Source of the DNA: Bacillota bacterium
Lineage (GTDB): Bacteria > Bacillota > Clostridia > Acetivibrionales > DSM-2933
Length of the DNA stretch: 64,000 bases
NCBI GenBank assembly: GCA_023430975.1
Contig: JAEYYB010000178.1
Span: forward strand, 1 to 64,000
Reading direction: 5' to 3'
Part shown: piece by piece, positions 17,062-26,633 of the stretch
Layout: the number at the start of each line of letters is the position of its first letter
Position numbering within the stretch: the stretch's first letter is position 1
Translations under genes and position numbers: made by a program
The notes under the pieces: model-generated
Databases searched by the model: none
The model's input: only the letters and a program-made list of their open reading frames with translations
What the model was told of the DNA's origin: nothing

Positions 17062-17105
17062 AAACCCAGTTCTAGAACTAAAAACATAGTTTATGAATTG
17101 GGTTT
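17062..17105. terminator. Bidirectional terminator-like hairpin
   Basis: AAACCCAGTTC (17062-17072) pairs with GAATTGGGTTT (17095-17105), between the convergent coat operon and the yellow-family gene. The T-tract is short. Confidence 0.55.
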
Positions 17106-17248
17106 CACAGTCTGGATTAACTTTATTTGGTTTATACTTTTACGCAATAATCTGGTATATCTTGGTTTTAATATGAGCACTTAAAATTAATACTCTAGTC
17201 TTCATAGTGTTTTTTCCTTTTCATCTACCTTTTTCTTTTTATTTTTTG

Positions 17249-18337
17249 TTATGAAAAGGTAGGAGCAGGTAATTCACCAATTATCATACGTAGTAAACCA
17301 TAAGGTTTTTGTCGTAGGTCTTTTCCATAATGAAATCTTGCCTGCCGGTGTAATTGGTTCACAATGACATATAAGTATTGATCCGGACTAATTGAAAAAG
17401 TATCTGGCCATAAAATTCTTGGATCATGTGCAATGGTTTTCATTGTGCCATTTGGCAATATTTTTCGAATACTGTTGTTTTCATAGTCTCCAGCATAAAT
17501 ATTTCCTTTTGCATCGGTAATCATTCCATCAGACGCACCTTTTTCTCCCCAATACTTTACATGATAAAGTAAATCCACGTCTGGTATCGTTCTGTCTCTT
17601 AGGGCTTCAGTCGAGATCGAGAACAGATGACGACTGGTTAGTGGACAAAAAAATAAAAGTTTTCCATCGGGAGAAATTGCTATACCATCAGACGCCAATC
17701 TAAATGGGGAAGTTGAGCCATCTTTGTTTCGATTCATCAAAACTTCACCTTCTACTTTCGGCAAAAAACAGGGATCAGGTGAAGTTGAATATGCTCCATT
17801 TAACCGTCTGAACGCGTTTCCATTTTCTAAATCTACCACGATAATAGCTCCTGGCCCTTTAGATGAAGAATCCGTTATATATGCATAACCTGCTTTTCCT
17901 ACACGAAAATCAAATCGGACATCATTCACATAAGTTGTTGGCAGAACAACATCTTCTGTAAAGGTATATACTTTTCTTAGTTTATTGTTTTTTAAATCAA
18001 CAGCGACTAATTTGGCCCCTCCTTTGATGGGTTGAGAAAAGTTTGGTGCCGCTGTATCTAATACCCAAAGAGTTCCCCTTCCATCAGCAACTACACTTTG
18101 GACACTAATGAAAGAATTTGCGATATTCTGGGGGGTAGCTAAATTGGTTTCTAAATTAGGGTAAGGCTGAAATTGATCCCACACTAATTCCGCTACAGTA
18201 AATTTAACATCGTCTCCCCATTTCGGAAAGCAAACGAAAATACGACCTGTTTCTGAAACAGTAACACCTGTGGGCATAGCCCCATAAAATGCATAAACTA
18301 ATTGAAATTCACCAAAATATTTTTCCATAGGTAACAT
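17249..18337 (-). CDS. Yellow/major royal jelly protein-like beta-propeller (SMP-30-type)
   Basis: A 362-residue protein with no signal peptide. Its motifs (MPTGVTVSETGRIFVCFPKW, ISVQSVVADGRGTLWVLDTA, KLVAVDLKNN, VNDVRFDFR, YITDSS, SDGIAISPDGKLLFFCPLTS, SDGMITDAKGNIYAGDYEN) match the six-bladed propeller of MRJP/yellow proteins found in insects and scattered bacteria. Bacterial members are often named L-dopachrome tautomerase-related, but the activity is untested. Two in-frame ATGs (18337 and 18328) are possible; GAGGTGG stands 13 bases before the first. Its 5' end overlaps a PAS-like remnant. Confidence 0.82.
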   Translation of the reverse strand: MLPMEKYFGEFQLVYAFYGAMPTGVTVSETGRIFVCFPKWGDDVKFTVAELVWDQFQPYPNLETNLATPQNIANSFISVQSVVADGRGTLWVLDTAAPNFSQPIKGGAKLVAVDLKNNKLRKVYTFTEDVVLPTTYVNDVRFDFRVGKAGYAYITDSSSKGPGAIIVVDLENGNAFRRLNGAYSTSPDPCFLPKVEGEVLMNRNKDGSTSPFRLASDGIAISPDGKLLFFCPLTSRHLFSISTEALRDRTIPDVDLLYHVKYWGEKGASDGMITDAKGNIYAGDYENNSIRKILPNGTMKTIAHDPRILWPDTFSISPDQYLYVIVNQLHRQARFHYGKDLRQKPYGLLRMIIGELPAPTFS

Positions 18338-18516
18338 AGGTTTAATGACACCACCTCATCATATTTGAACGGGATATTACCTATAATATGATTATGATTT
18401 GGTTCTAGTGCCTGGTCTTTAATGAGTTTGATAAATTTAAATCGGCCATAAAAATCAGTGATACATAGAAGTTCTGGCGTTAAATCAACAATTTTTTTGT
18501 AATTTGCTTCATTCAT
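18298..18516 (-). pseudogene. PAS-domain N-terminal remnant
   Basis: A 72-residue frame begins MNEANYKKIVDLTPELLCIT followed by DFYGRFKFI, the usual opening of a PAS domain in sensor kinases or cyclases. It then switches abruptly to unrelated sequence and overlaps the start of the yellow-family gene. This looks like the 5' scrap of a signalling gene left by a deletion. Confidence 0.5.
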
Positions 18517-18981
18517 TACAAGATCATTCGCAATTTATGCCCCTATATTACTAACTGAAAAATGCCACTATATAAAATTAATTAATACAACCAAACTACT
18601 ATTAATACTATTTGTAAAACTCTATACTTCAATCTCAGTACCATCCCTGAAGCCGAACAGCAGCCTGCCGTCCGGTACTACTGTGACCTTCTCAACCGCT
18701 ACCACCCACAGCTTATCGTCGAATTTCTCCAGAACCAGTGGACGTGATTCAATGTCACCTCCGTATTTTTCATTGCATCGCCAGATAACACGGCGGTATC
18801 TGGTGTTCTTTTTGGTAGGTACTTCCGTTTTACCGTTTACGTAAAAACTTTATTATTCAATTAATGTTCTTAAAAATCTTTTAAAAACCGAATTCGCATA
18901 GATAATTTGAAAAGGCACTCTTACTTCATTCATAGGACAATCATTTCCCAGCATAGTATATCACCAAGGGTGAGTGATAAT
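18517..18981. other. Gene-poor junction holding a recombinase remnant
   Basis: This gap contains the recombinase C-terminal fragment at 18622-18848 and otherwise AT-rich sequence. The fragment is visibly richer in G+C than its flanks, pointing to separate ancestry. Confidence 0.5.
18622..18848 (-). pseudogene. Serine recombinase C-terminal remnant
   Basis: On the minus strand an open stretch without a start reads VNGKTEVPTKKNTRYRRVIW, RCNEKYGGDIESRP, LVLEKFDDKLWVVAVEKVTV, VPDGRLLFGFRDGTEIEV and stop. The Arg/Cys segment resembles the zinc-ribbon region, and the DGRLLFGFRDGTEI end is typical of large serine recombinase C-termini. The catalytic domain and the rest are missing, so it is the scar of an older element next to the intact recombinase gene. 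Confidence 0.6.
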
Positions 18982-19158
18982 ATGGAAAAAAGAGTCTCTA
19001 TTGATGAATTAAGGCAGATTATAATGAAAGCACCTGAATTCAAGCCTTTCCGTGATAAGATGGTAGAAATGATGATCCGTGTAGCTAAAAGGAAAATTGA
19101 AAAAGAAAAATGTGTTCAAAACCAGTATGAAGGTTCACAGAATAAAGCCACCAACTAG
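18982..19158 (+). CDS. Small hypothetical protein beside the recombinase
   Basis: A 58-residue charged helical protein (MEKRVSIDELRQIIMKAPEF, KMVEMMIRVAKRKIEKEK). A start at 18982 is preferred over an upstream ATG because AAGGGTGAGTG lies 6 bases before it. Its last 24 bases overlap, in the opposite direction, the end of the recombinase gene, so its true 3' end may have been replaced at the integration junction. Function unknown. Confidence 0.5.
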   Translation: MEKRVSIDELRQIIMKAPEFKPFRDKMVEMMIRVAKRKIEKEKCVQNQYEGSQNKATN

Positions 19159-20601
19159 CTCAATTATTTCAATTTCCTTATCTGAATTTAAGGTTACTTT
19201 TTTTATTAAAGCACTGATTGTTTCACGTCTTTCCTGGGGTGTCAGGAACTGATAAAGATTTATAAATGTCTTTATGCTCTTTAATACTTCTGTTAAATCA
19301 ACATCTTGTGCATATAGTTCATTTTTTAGATTTTCTTTCTCTTTTTGGTAAGTAGTGATTTTCCCGATTAATTCATTTATTCTGTCTGAGAAAATATCCA
19401 TATTTACTTTTCCTGTTTCAAAAAGAATAATATACTTATCTCTGACTTTAATAGCCTCATTAAGATTCATTTCAACTAAATTTAGCTTATCCTGTACAAT
19501 TTCATTATTCTTTATGTTTATAGCCTTCTGAGCCAACTCATTTACTATATCATGATCAATAATAGATTCAAGTTTCTTTAGTACTTGTTCATCTACTTTC
19601 CTTTTACTAATGCTAAAACCTTTACATTGTTTCCGATTCACATTTGACGCACCACATCTATACAATGGAGTATAATATTTACAACCTTTTTTTGTATTGA
19701 AGCTTTCTACATAATACATTGCTTTACCGCAAAGAGGGCAGCAAATTATTCCAGAAAGCAGTTGGTCAGCATCCGGTTTACGGACATAAGCAGCTTTTTT
19801 ATTAATATTGATTTTCTTTTGTACTTTCATAAATAATTCTTCATTAATAATAGGTGCATGAATACCCTTACATTTCTCGTATTTAGAAGTTTTCAGGTCT
19901 TTTCTTCCGGTAGTAACATAACCAATATAAAACTCATTCTGAAGCATTCTAAATACAACTTCATATCTCCAAGGTCTATTTATTCTATTTTTAAATCCTT
20001 GACTGTTTAGGTAATCTACCAGATTGTTTATACTGGCACCTTCTAAATAACGCTTAAAGATTTCTTTTATTGCAAATGATTTATGTTCATCTATATATAT
20101 GTTCTTACCCTCATAGTAATACCCAAATGGTATAGATGATTTGCTAAGACCTTGTTTAAATCTCTCACTCATTCCAAGTTTTACATTTTCTATAATTGTA
20201 TTTCTTTCAAATTCTGCAATAGAGCCGAGTAATTGAAGCAACATTTTACCTATTGGAGTTGAAGTATCAAAATGCTCAGAGTAGCTTAAAAGTGAAATTT
20301 TATGTTGATTTAAAGTGTTTACTACACTTAAAAGGTCTAATAGACTTCTGCTTAAACGGCTTAGTTTCCAAATCATAACTAAATCAAACTTTTCAAGCTT
20401 TGCATCTTCTATCAATTGAAGTAGCCCAGGTCTATCTTCGATATTTTTGCCGCTTATACCGGCATCCTGATATATTTTATAAATAATATATTTATATGTT
20501 TCAGCATATTTCTTTAAAAGTGATAGCTGAGCTGGTATTGAATACCCTTCAAGGGCTTGTTCTGTGGTACTTACACGAACATAAATTGCGACTCTTTGCA
20601 T
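19135..20601 (-). CDS. Large serine recombinase (resolvase family)
   Basis: A 488-residue protein from ATG 20601 (AAGGGG 9 bases upstream; a longer frame begins at 20625). The N-terminal resolvase domain has YVRVSTTEQALEGYSI (catalytic Ser at about 10), YQDAGISGK, RPGLLQLI, WKLSRLSRS and GSIAEFERN. A recombinase domain follows (about 160-260), then a zinc ribbon (CCPLCGKAMYY, about 286-296; CGASNVNRKQC) and a coiled-coil C-terminus (about 370-440). Such enzymes integrate or excise phages and integrative elements at attP/attB. No other phage or conjugation genes lie nearby, so it is a relic or a minimal element. Confidence 0.93.
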   Translation of the reverse strand: MQRVAIYVRVSTTEQALEGYSIPAQLSLLKKYAETYKYIIYKIYQDAGISGKNIEDRPGLLQLIEDAKLEKFDLVMIWKLSRLSRSLLDLLSVVNTLNQHKISLLSYSEHFDTSTPIGKMLLQLLGSIAEFERNTIIENVKLGMSERFKQGLSKSSIPFGYYYEGKNIYIDEHKSFAIKEIFKRYLEGASINNLVDYLNSQGFKNRINRPWRYEVVFRMLQNEFYIGYVTTGRKDLKTSKYEKCKGIHAPIINEELFMKVQKKININKKAAYVRKPDADQLLSGIICCPLCGKAMYYVESFNTKKGCKYYTPLYRCGASNVNRKQCKGFSISKRKVDEQVLKKLESIIDHDIVNELAQKAINIKNNEIVQDKLNLVEMNLNEAIKVRDKYIILFETGKVNMDIFSDRINELIGKITTYQKEKENLKNELYAQDVDLTEVLKSIKTFINLYQFLTPQERRETISALIKKVTLNSDKEIEIIELVGGFIL

Positions 20602-20912
20602 TTTAAGTGCCCCTTTTAATATCACTAATTAAAAATATCATTATAATTCTAAGGACTAACTATGACACTGGTAAATAATATATGTGCAGCATTGAGACAT
20701 ATTACAATAAATAGTCAGGTTATTAAACCTAAATACAAAATGTGGCACAAATATGATTCTGTATTACACATATACCGTGACAGTCTTATCGCAAACTTGT
20801 ACAAAAAATTGGGATTGAAATTCCGTATAATATTGTTAACTTATTAATTGTAATGATGATAACTTGAAAACATAGAATACCAATGCGTATATTTTTAAAA
20901 TCATCTTCCAAA
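20602..20912. other. Intergenic region upstream of the recombinase
   Basis: Contains a 61-codon open frame on the plus strand (20662-20847) without a clear ribosome site or recognisable domain; its coding status is doubtful. No terminator or attachment-site core could be identified by eye. Confidence 0.3.
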
Positions 20913-21233
20913 TTGAGATTAAGAATCTTAAGAAAAAGAGAGAAATCTCTCTCAAAAGGAATTAGGTAAAATACTAGGTATACCAAGAACAAGTATTGCA
21001 AATTGGGAATCAAGAGGCAGTGATCCAGAGTTGAAGACAACAATTAAAAAGCAGATTATTTTTATGTGTCTCTTGATTACTTATTAGGTCGATCAAATAT
21101 AAGAAACTTTCAATTTACAGAAAGTTTAGCAGTAACAGTTGCTAACATGATTTTAGATGATCCTGAAATTGAAACCATTTTATACGCTATCAAAGAAAGA
21201 GATGAACCCATGCACAATAATGAAATGGTCTAA
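20913..21233 (+). pseudogene. XRE-family transcription regulator, frameshifted
   Basis: Three consecutive frames give one protein. LRLRILRKKREISLK is followed by a frame change to ELGKILGIPRTSIANWESRG (the helix-turn-helix, with SDPELK), then by another to DYFYVSLDYLLGRSNIRNFQ, FTESLAVTVANMILDDPEIE and stop at 21233. This is the XRE layout of phage-type repressors, HTH then LGR linker, about 105 residues. Two frameshifts inactivate it. It may have been the repressor of the element whose recombinase lies beside it. Confidence 0.7.
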
Positions 21234-21250
21234 AATCATTGAATCTGTAG

Positions 21251-21460
21251 AGAAAGAGTGTTCAGAATGTTTACGCACCAAATCCAATGTTGAGCTTCCC
21301 GAACAAAGAGTGCATAGCTGCAACAGATGAAAATCCATGTGAACTTTTTGAAACAATTGAATTTCCGTTTAATGAATTCAGCCCACCGCAGAAATTTGAT
21401 TTTCCAGGAGCATTAGAAACTGAACAACATATGTTAGAAGAGTTTGGGTTAAATGATTAA
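21251..21460 (+). pseudogene. Orphan C-terminal gene fragment
   Basis: An uninterrupted frame runs from just after a TAG at 21248 to TAA at 21460 with protein-like composition (NVYAPNPMLSFPNKECIAAT, LFETIEFPFNEFSPPQKF, ETEQHMLEEFGLND). The first ATG is at 21287, but no ribosome site precedes it. It may be the tail of a lost gene. I do not recognise the family. Confidence 0.4.
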
Positions 21461-21683
21461 TAGTCTTTATGGATAAGGGGATGCATCTGCTATCCCTTTT
21501 CCATTTTACTCAGTTTTACAAAGTATCTAATTTTTGATAAAATTAACGGGTATGGGAAGGTGAATGCTTTAAGCAGGAAATAAAGAAGCCTGTGTCGAAT
21601 AATCACGTAATCACTAATGCAAAAGAAAAAGAGGACTAGCCATACCTTAATAAAAGTTATAAGGATAAGGAGCATATTATAAA

Positions 21684-22613
21684 ATGAACAATAGTATAAA
21701 GGTTTTGCTTGATAACATTGAAAAGATAATAGTAGGTAAAAGGCCTGTATTGGAACAGCTTGTCACAGCACTTTTATGTGATGGACATGTACTTATAGAA
21801 GATGTTCCGGGAGTTGGTAAGACCCAGATTGTAGGAGCTCTTGCACGATCTGTTAATGGCATTTTTCACAGGATTCAATTCACTCCAGATGTAATGCCGT
21901 CGGATGTTATGGGATTTTCCATGTTCAATCCGTCTACCAGGGAGTTTGAATATAGGGAAGGTGCTGCCATGTGTAATTTTCTTCTTGCTGATGAAATTAA
22001 CAGGACATCTCCAAAAACCCAGTCCAGTCTTCTAGAAATTATGGAAGAGTTTCAGGTTACAGTTGACAGAAAAACTTATAGTTTACCTCGGCCATTTATG
22101 GTCCTTGCAACTCAGAATCCAGTTGAATGCTTTGGCACATATCCTTTGCCTGAAGCTCAGATGGACAGGTTTTTTCTAAAGCTTACAATAGGATATCCAG
22201 GCAGGGAAGGCGAGATGGTTATACTGGACAGGTTTGGAAGCAGCAATCCTGCATCATCATTAGAGTCAGTAGCAAGTACAGCGGATATATTGGAGTTGCA
22301 GGAACAGGCTAAAAGGGTGAGGATTGAACCTGCACTTAAGGAATATATTATAGATATTGTTGAGGACACCCGTAAAAGTCCCGAGGTTATACTTGGTGTA
22401 AGCCCCAGAGGAAGTCTTAACTTATACAGGGCAGCAAAAGCCTGGGCGTTCATTAAGGGAAGGGATTATGTTGTGCCTGATGATATACAGCAAATGGCTG
22501 TACCAATTCTTGCACACAGAATTATTATGGGTTCAGGTGCAAAAATGAAAAATGTTACTGCTGCAGATGTTGTGTTAAGTTCTATAAAGAATATTAGAGT
22601 ACCTGTATTATAG
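21684..22613 (+). CDS. MoxR family AAA+ ATPase
   Basis: A 309-residue AAA+ protein with Walker A (DVPGVGKTQI, about 39-48), Walker B (LLADEINR, about 103-110), sensor 1 (ATQNPVE, about 138-144) and sensor 2 (SPRGSLNLYRAAKAWA). MoxR ATPases act as chaperones in complex assembly. It stands first in the classic MoxR-DUF58-transglutaminase arrangement. AAGGAG lies 12 bases before the ATG. A gap of only 47 bases to the DUF58 gene indicates an operon. Confidence 0.93.
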   Translation: MNNSIKVLLDNIEKIIVGKRPVLEQLVTALLCDGHVLIEDVPGVGKTQIVGALARSVNGIFHRIQFTPDVMPSDVMGFSMFNPSTREFEYREGAAMCNFLLADEINRTSPKTQSSLLEIMEEFQVTVDRKTYSLPRPFMVLATQNPVECFGTYPLPEAQMDRFFLKLTIGYPGREGEMVILDRFGSSNPASSLESVASTADILELQEQAKRVRIEPALKEYIIDIVEDTRKSPEVILGVSPRGSLNLYRAAKAWAFIKGRDYVVPDDIQQMAVPILAHRIIMGSGAKMKNVTAADVVLSSIKNIRVPVL

Positions 22614-22660
22614 TTTCTTTTTTATTTTGTTATCATATTTTGATATAAAGGATTTGAATC

Positions 22661-23956
22661 ATGAGGAATTTTATTGTTTACATAACTATGGGTGTTGTAC
22701 TTTATCTTTACTCCTATTTTCTAGGAGGAGACAACACTATGCTCATGCTTTACATGCTCATATTTGCATTGCTGATATCAATTATTCTTACAATACCTCT
22801 TAAGGGAAGAATTGAGTTTTCCATAGATGCCCCAACAGTGGAGGTTGAAAAGGATGGTGTTGTGAAAGTTAATCTTCATATACACAATAAGTCCATATTA
22901 CCAGTTGCGTTTATGGACATTTCATTTATAAAAAGCCATAATTTCAGTAATTTATCTTCGAATGACATACGACTTTCTCTTGGTTCAAGGATGAAAAAAA
23001 CAATATCCTTTGAATACTTTGCATTGACTCGCGGTGTGAGCAAAATTGGAGTTGAGAGTATCTTTATAAAGGATTATCTGGGCTTTTTCAGGATAAATAT
23101 GACAAAAGGCATGGATTTGAGTAGAATGTGGGGAGAAGTAACGGTAATACCAAGGCTTTATAGTATAAATCTTAACAGCAAGATTATGCAAAACACATCA
23201 TTGGCCTTAATGCCGGAAGATAGCAGCATGACCACAAATAATATGGTAATTACAAATGGTGATCCGGGTTATGAGTTCAGAGAATATGTGCCGGGTGATC
23301 CTCTTCATAAAATTCACTGGAAGTTGTCGGCAAAGAAGGAAACATTGATGGTCAGAAAGGATGAAGGCAGGAGTATTCCTAAAAAGTGTCTTATAGTAGA
23401 TCCCTGCCTTGTGAAAGCTGATGAAATCGAAAAGGGTAACTTTATTACCAGACTTTTTAACAAGCCAAAGATTCAGCAAAGTGATGATACAATTTTTATT
23501 GAAGAAAAAATACTTGAAGCTGTGCTTGCAGTAGCACATGGTACTGTATCAACCAACAGTGAATCGGATATTTGGTTTTATGAGGAAGGCCGATGGAAAA
23601 TTTTTACTGTTAGAGAAAAAAAGAACATCGGAGAGATGCAAAATATTTTTGCGGCTTATAATTTTGTTGAAAATAAAGATGTACAGGAAGACATAAGACT
23701 GCCTGTTAGAAATCTCATGGAGCAAAAGAAGAACAGCCGGAATTTCAGCGGCGGTGAGGTTATTATATTTACCGGTCTTGTTGACGATAAGCTTATGGAG
23801 GCTGTTGGTCAGTTAAACTTTAATAAGTATTATGTTAACTTAGTTGCAGTTAAAAATATTGAAAATGATAATAGAAGTAGAGTAAAAATTGATCAGACCG
23901 ATCAGGGGACAATATATGAAGTTCCTATGGGAATGGATCTTTCTGAGGCATTTTAA
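22661..23956 (+). CDS. DUF58 domain protein
   Basis: A 431-residue protein with two N-terminal membrane segments (about 4-20 and 25-45), a beta-rich extracytoplasmic-like region, and the DUF58 signature EFREYVPGDPLHKIHWKLSA (about 205-224) followed by MVRKDEG. DUF58 proteins pair with MoxR ATPases and often carry a von Willebrand A-like domain. The function is unknown; roles in envelope or enzyme-complex assembly have been proposed. The hairpin repeat D lies directly downstream, between it and the transglutaminase gene. Confidence 0.9.
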   Translation: MRNFIVYITMGVVLYLYSYFLGGDNTMLMLYMLIFALLISIILTIPLKGRIEFSIDAPTVEVEKDGVVKVNLHIHNKSILPVAFMDISFIKSHNFSNLSSNDIRLSLGSRMKKTISFEYFALTRGVSKIGVESIFIKDYLGFFRINMTKGMDLSRMWGEVTVIPRLYSINLNSKIMQNTSLALMPEDSSMTTNNMVITNGDPGYEFREYVPGDPLHKIHWKLSAKKETLMVRKDEGRSIPKKCLIVDPCLVKADEIEKGNFITRLFNKPKIQQSDDTIFIEEKILEAVLAVAHGTVSTNSESDIWFYEEGRWKIFTVREKKNIGEMQNIFAAYNFVENKDVQEDIRLPVRNLMEQKKNSRNFSGGEVIIFTGLVDDKLMEAVGQLNFNKYYVNLVAVKNIENDNRSRVKIDQTDQGTIYEVPMGMDLSEAF

Positions 23957-23978
23957 GGCATGATTGAAATATTACTAT

Positions 23979-24075
23979 ATTAAAAGTGATAAATCTATTA
24001 CATTTGTCTATCGCAAATCCCGTTAAACCGTTCGTTATTTGTTCCACCAAATGTAAGATTATTAACACTTTTCAT
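23979..24075. repeat. Hairpin repeat, copy D (97-bp subtype, inverted)
   Basis: ATTAAAAGTG to CACTTTTCAT; opposite orientation to the other copies. The reverse complement matches copies B and C closely (loop AACGAACGGTTTAACGGG). It fills most of the gap between the DUF58 and transglutaminase genes and ends 36 bp before the next start. Confidence 0.9.
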
Positions 24076-24110
24076 ATAGATGAAGTCTTTGGGAAAGGAA
24101 TACTGGCAGT

Positions 24111-26441
24111 ATGAAAGAGAAAATTCTAGAATTAAAATATTATATTTTTCCTCTGATGTTTTCAACAGCACTTACATGGTGGACTGTGGATTCAGTCTTT
24201 GGTGCGAATCTTGTTTTTACCTTATTTATAGCATTTTTTATAAACAGCTTGCTTTATATGGCACTTATAGCGGTTAAAAAGAGGGGTAGCAGCGGAGGAC
24301 TCATATTTATCCTCGGAACGGTTGCTTATTTTTCTGCAGCTATGTTTATATTGATGAGTACCGGTTATACCCAGGGAGGGCGCTTCCTTGGCTGGCTTCT
24401 TTCCCAGTCAGATAACGGAGCTATGATACCCGGATACTGGATAGGTACTATTCTTATATCAGCCTATATGTTTTCAACAACAGTTTTTTATTTCACAGCT
24501 GTAAACTTCAGGATTTGGGTATTATTCATGGTAGGGTTCATCCCATTTTTGTTTCACTCAGCCAAATCTGATAAGGAAATATCATTGCCATTTGTATTGT
24601 ATGCAGTATTTTTCTTTTCACTATTAATTGAAAGAGCAAAAAATAAGTCTGTAAATAATACAAAATTTGAATTTGTCAGAAATCGGGCCTATTTGGCTGC
24701 TATGATTTTATTTCTTTTATTGACTACAGTGATATCCATTATAGTTCCAAAGCCTTATACCGTACCACAAATAGTGTATCTTGATACTATCATTAATCAG
24801 ACAATACAGCCCTTTGGTAATGCAGTTCAAAATGCAATGCAAAACCAGAATAATTTCAGATTATTTAATCCAATGAATTTGAAAAGTGAAAGTTATATAA
24901 CTTCTGCAGGAGTGCCTGTAGGCAACAGGGTATTATTTGAGGTGGAAGCGGATGAGCCTTTATACTTAAGGATTCAGAGCTGGGATAAATATGAGAACAA
25001 CCGTTGGTCCATCGGTGATGAATATATGAAAAACGAGGAAAGCTTTATTTTTTATTCCCAGAAGCAGGGTTTTATAAATAGTCTTGTAACATTATTAGGT
25101 CAGTATGAAAATAAAAAGGAGATTCCAAAAGAATTTAAACCTTTCGAAAGTGTGTATAAATACAAGTCAGTTCCTCTGGAACAGAAGAAAGCGGTAATTA
25201 CTCCTAAAACTGCATTTTCATATTCCTATATGACACCTCCCGGGGTTGCTTCTGTAGAGAAAAACACCGGGAATAATAATTCTTTTTCTATAGCAGAGAA
25301 TTTAATTTGTCAGAGCAAAAGCCGCCCGTTAATGAATGAAGAATATGAAGTTAGTTATATTTCGCACAACATAGTGCCTTCGTCAAGAGAATTTCAGACT
25401 GTAAAAATATTAAAGCCTGATATTATTGATCCTCTGTTGGAGAAAAACGATTTAAATATAATGCTTCTTGCAGGTCAAATAAATAATAGTCTGCTTATGA
25501 ATCTGGTTTATTCCGACGATGATTATAAAGCAGCATCCAGATATTATACAGGACTTCCGGACAATCTGCCTGAGAGAATATATAATCTGGCCGATAAGAT
25601 AACAGCAGGAAAGGAAAGCGATTATCTTAAAGCTTTGGCTATTCAGAATTACTTCCATTCATCAGGATATAAATACAGTCTTAAGCCTCCAAAGATTACA
25701 GGAAATAAGGATTACAACGACTTTTTTCTGTTTGAGAGTAAAAAGGGAGTTTGTGTGCAGTTCGCCTCATCAATGGTAATACTGGCAAGGGCTGCAGGGC
25801 TGCCTGCAAGGTATGTGGAAGGATATGTAGCAAGGGAATTAGATCCTGCGACAAATAAGTATATGGTAAGGGATAAACATGCCCATGCATTTCCGGAGAT
25901 TTATATTGCCGGATACGGCTGGATGGTATTTGAGCCAACTGTAAGTGCTGATGATACAACGGACGATATAATTGCCTTCTTTAAAAATGTCGGAAAAATT
26001 ATTGGAGATTTTGTAATCCTGGTAATAAACTTTTTCCTGGGTCTGTCTTTGTGGACAAGAATATTTTTGATACCTGTCTTAATAATTGATGCATTATTTA
26101 CTGTAAAGTTGATTTTATTAATTAGAAAAGGCATGTGGAAAAGGAGAATGGTAAAATCTCCTTGCAAAGAATCTGTTGAAGGTATATATGGAAGAATAAC
26201 ACTATTGCTTGGAAAAATCGGAATGGGTATAAAGAATTATGAAACGCCGTCAAGCTACTCTATAAGGGTTTCACAAGAGGCTGGACTTCAGTTGGAAGAT
26301 ATTTCGGAGGTGTTTATAAAATCCAGGTATGGGGGAATTGTTCCCACAAAAGAAGATGTTAATGTGGCAATGGAAACCTTTATTAAAGTTGAAAAGGATG
26401 TTAAAAAGAAGGTTGGTAAAATAAGGTCAATTTTCATATAA
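24111..26441 (+). CDS. Transglutaminase-like membrane protein (TgpA type)
   Basis: A 776-residue protein. About six N-terminal membrane segments (residues 8-205) are followed by an extracytoplasmic region, the transglutaminase core and a further membrane segment (about 640-665) with a cytoplasmic tail. The core holds KKGVCVQFASSMVILARAAG (catalytic Cys), LPARYVEGYV, DKHAHAFPEIY (catalytic His) and GWMVFEPT. This is the TgpA layout, usually encoded after MoxR and DUF58 genes. The substrate is unknown; a peptide or envelope protein is likely. The ribosome site GGAAAGGA lies just beyond the end of repeat D. A bidirectional terminator follows. Confidence 0.9.
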   Translation: MKEKILELKYYIFPLMFSTALTWWTVDSVFGANLVFTLFIAFFINSLLYMALIAVKKRGSSGGLIFILGTVAYFSAAMFILMSTGYTQGGRFLGWLLSQSDNGAMIPGYWIGTILISAYMFSTTVFYFTAVNFRIWVLFMVGFIPFLFHSAKSDKEISLPFVLYAVFFFSLLIERAKNKSVNNTKFEFVRNRAYLAAMILFLLLTTVISIIVPKPYTVPQIVYLDTIINQTIQPFGNAVQNAMQNQNNFRLFNPMNLKSESYITSAGVPVGNRVLFEVEADEPLYLRIQSWDKYENNRWSIGDEYMKNEESFIFYSQKQGFINSLVTLLGQYENKKEIPKEFKPFESVYKYKSVPLEQKKAVITPKTAFSYSYMTPPGVASVEKNTGNNNSFSIAENLICQSKSRPLMNEEYEVSYISHNIVPSSREFQTVKILKPDIIDPLLEKNDLNIMLLAGQINNSLLMNLVYSDDDYKAASRYYTGLPDNLPERIYNLADKITAGKESDYLKALAIQNYFHSSGYKYSLKPPKITGNKDYNDFFLFESKKGVCVQFASSMVILARAAGLPARYVEGYVARELDPATNKYMVRDKHAHAFPEIYIAGYGWMVFEPTVSADDTTDDIIAFFKNVGKIIGDFVILVINFFLGLSLWTRIFLIPVLIIDALFTVKLILLIRKGMWKRRMVKSPCKESVEGIYGRITLLLGKIGMGIKNYETPSSYSIRVSQEAGLQLEDISEVFIKSRYGGIVPTKEDVNVAMETFIKVEKDVKKKVGKIRSIFI

Positions 26442-26543
26442 CAAAGCCATCTTATATTGCAAAATTAAATCCAAGGATGATATGATCAAAACTTTTAAAG
26501 GTGATATTAATATCTCATTTAGATATAATAGTTGATTAGATAA

Positions 26544-26582
26544 AAAAATGCCGCTTCAAGCTTAAACTTGAGCGACATTTTT
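26544..26582. terminator. Bidirectional terminator
   Basis: AAAAATGCCGCTTCAAG and CTTGAGCGACATTTTT form an imperfect hairpin between convergent genes, with A- and T-runs on either side. Confidence 0.8.
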
Positions 26583-26633
26583 AAATGTATAGGAAATTAT
26601 TTTGTATTCTGTACCAGGGATTTGCCACTTCAT

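Noticed and set aside
20662..20847. 61-residue open frame upstream of the recombinase
   Set aside because: No convincing ribosome site, no domain and it lies in a decay zone; treated as non-coding.
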